Assembly (NCBI RefSeq): GCF_937936435.1
Contig: NZ_CALDDG010000111.1
Location: 1-12,034, forward strand
From: an uncultured Sulfuricurvum sp.
GTDB taxonomy: Bacteria > Campylobacterota > Campylobacteria > Campylobacterales > Sulfurimonadaceae
Length of the DNA stretch: 12,034 nucleotides
Direction: 5' to 3'
Below are positions 11,453 to 12,034 of this stretch, one piece after another (position 1 is the first letter of the stretch; the number at the start of each line of letters is the position of its first letter). The position numbers were made by a program, and so were the translations under genes. Below the pieces are notes generated by a model. It did no database searches. It was given only the letters and a program-made list of their open reading frames with translations, and was not told the origin of the DNA.

Positions 11453-12034
11453 AAACGGCTCCCAACCAGACGCTTATAAAAGCCGTAGGTGAATATCAGC
11501 CACCCCAATGCAACGACCCAAATGGTATGAAAACCGAGTTTTTGCTGCAACAAATACGAGGCGGCGTAGAAAACGATGATCGCTAGAAAAAGCCATAGAT
11601 AAATCCACCGTTTCTGATGGCGGGCATGGACGACCCCTAGCGCCATGATCAAAAATAGCGAGAGAACGGGGAAGAGACTCAAAAGGGTATTGGTGCTGAG
11701 TCGCTGATCTTTACGTTTGCGCATATCATCGTTCGTCCAGTAATCGATTAGGTTTTTATAGACGGTATCGCTCGATTCGAGCACGTCGTTGATATAAGCG
11801 GTTTTGAAGAGCATCTCTTTGAGGGTTTCGTTGTCGTAGCTGTAGCTTTGCCCCTCTTTCAACTGAAGCTGGAGAACCCCCTGATGATTAAGCAAATCGG
11901 CATTTTTGGCGGTGATGATGATTTCGTCTTTGAGCGATTTGTTAAAGAGGACGACATCCTCAAAGCGGTTTTTTTCCTGATCGCTTTTGTTGATGAAGAG
12001 CATCCAGTCTCCGAAACTGTGGCCGAATTCCGAA
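11449..12034 (-). CDS. LptF/LptG (YjgP/YjgQ) family permease, C-terminal 194 residues (cut by window edge)
   Basis: The open frame runs from the window edge to the TGA at 11449; the ATG at 12003 is internal, because in-frame codons upstream read SEFGHSFGDW before it. LptF and LptG form the inner-membrane part of the LptB2FG transporter that extracts lipopolysaccharide from the inner membrane. Seen here are part of the periplasmic beta-jellyroll domain (DWMLFINKSDQEKNRFEDVV through the LQLKEGQSYSYDNE strand) and three C-terminal membrane segments: LLSLFPVLSLFLIMALGVV, IYLWLFLAIIVFYAASYLL and TIWVVALGWLIFTYGFY. That is half of the family's usual six. The overlap with truA suggests one operon. 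The N-terminal half is missing, so I cannot choose between LptF and LptG; LptF is the more likely. Confidence 0.85.
   Translation of the reverse strand, partial: SEFGHSFGDWMLFINKSDQEKNRFEDVVLFNKSLKDEIIITAKNADLLNHQGVLQLQLKEGQSYSYDNETLKEMLFKTAYINDVLESSDTVYKNLIDYWTNDDMRKRKDQRLSTNTLLSLFPVLSLFLIMALGVVHARHQKRWIYLWLFLAIIVFYAASYLLQQKLGFHTIWVVALGWLIFTYGFYKRLVGSRF

Overview
The window looks like chromosomal DNA of a free-living Campylobacterota (epsilonproteobacterium), most like the Sulfuricurvum/Sulfurimonas group. This rests on gene content and arrangement: a LptF/LptG-type permease directly overlapping truA, htpG, an OmpA-C lipoprotein, a SpoIIAA-like protein, a non-phosphorylating GapN-type aldehyde dehydrogenase, and TG-N-TACAAT extended -10 promoters with weak -35 boxes. 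The taxonomic call is inference; there is no rRNA or species marker here. No tRNA, rRNA, CRISPR array, transposase or integrase gene is visible.

Layout. Bases 1-4.6 kb hold small, mostly independently transcribed genes: the start of an unrecognised protein (minus), a 96-aa unknown (plus), gapN (minus) behind a 20-bp perfect palindrome, an unknown 134-aa protein (minus), a 63-aa two-CxxC protein (plus), a SpoIIAA-like protein (minus), a GNAT-type acetyltransferase (minus) and an 88-aa protein with eight cysteines (plus). Bases 4.6-6.3 kb hold two envelope genes on the minus strand: a SYLF-domain protein and an OmpA-family lipoprotein. Bases 6.3-6.8 kb are non-coding and packed with palindromes. 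Bases 6.8-8.2 kb are one AT-rich unrecognised gene with a 5' frameshift. Bases 8.4-10.3 kb are htpG, with a HAIR-like operator upstream. Bases 10.38-10.72 kb are a second palindrome island. Bases 10.72-12.03 kb are truA, overlapped by the 3' end of a LptF/LptG permease gene.

The most unusual content is non-coding. The two palindrome islands flank the frameshifted gene plus htpG and share modules, including an 84-bp unit present in opposite orientations with a compensatory stem change. Four nested palindromes with otherwise different stems all end in a GCA-N4-TGC hairpin tip. Three diverged copies of a second, G-rich hairpin family lie at gene ends. I see no gene here that would mobilise these units.

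The genes do not form one pathway. The recognisable ones are housekeeping or envelope functions (protein folding, tRNA pseudouridylation, LPS transport, peptidoglycan tethering) and one central-carbon enzyme. The AT-rich gene is the clearest candidate for recent acquisition.
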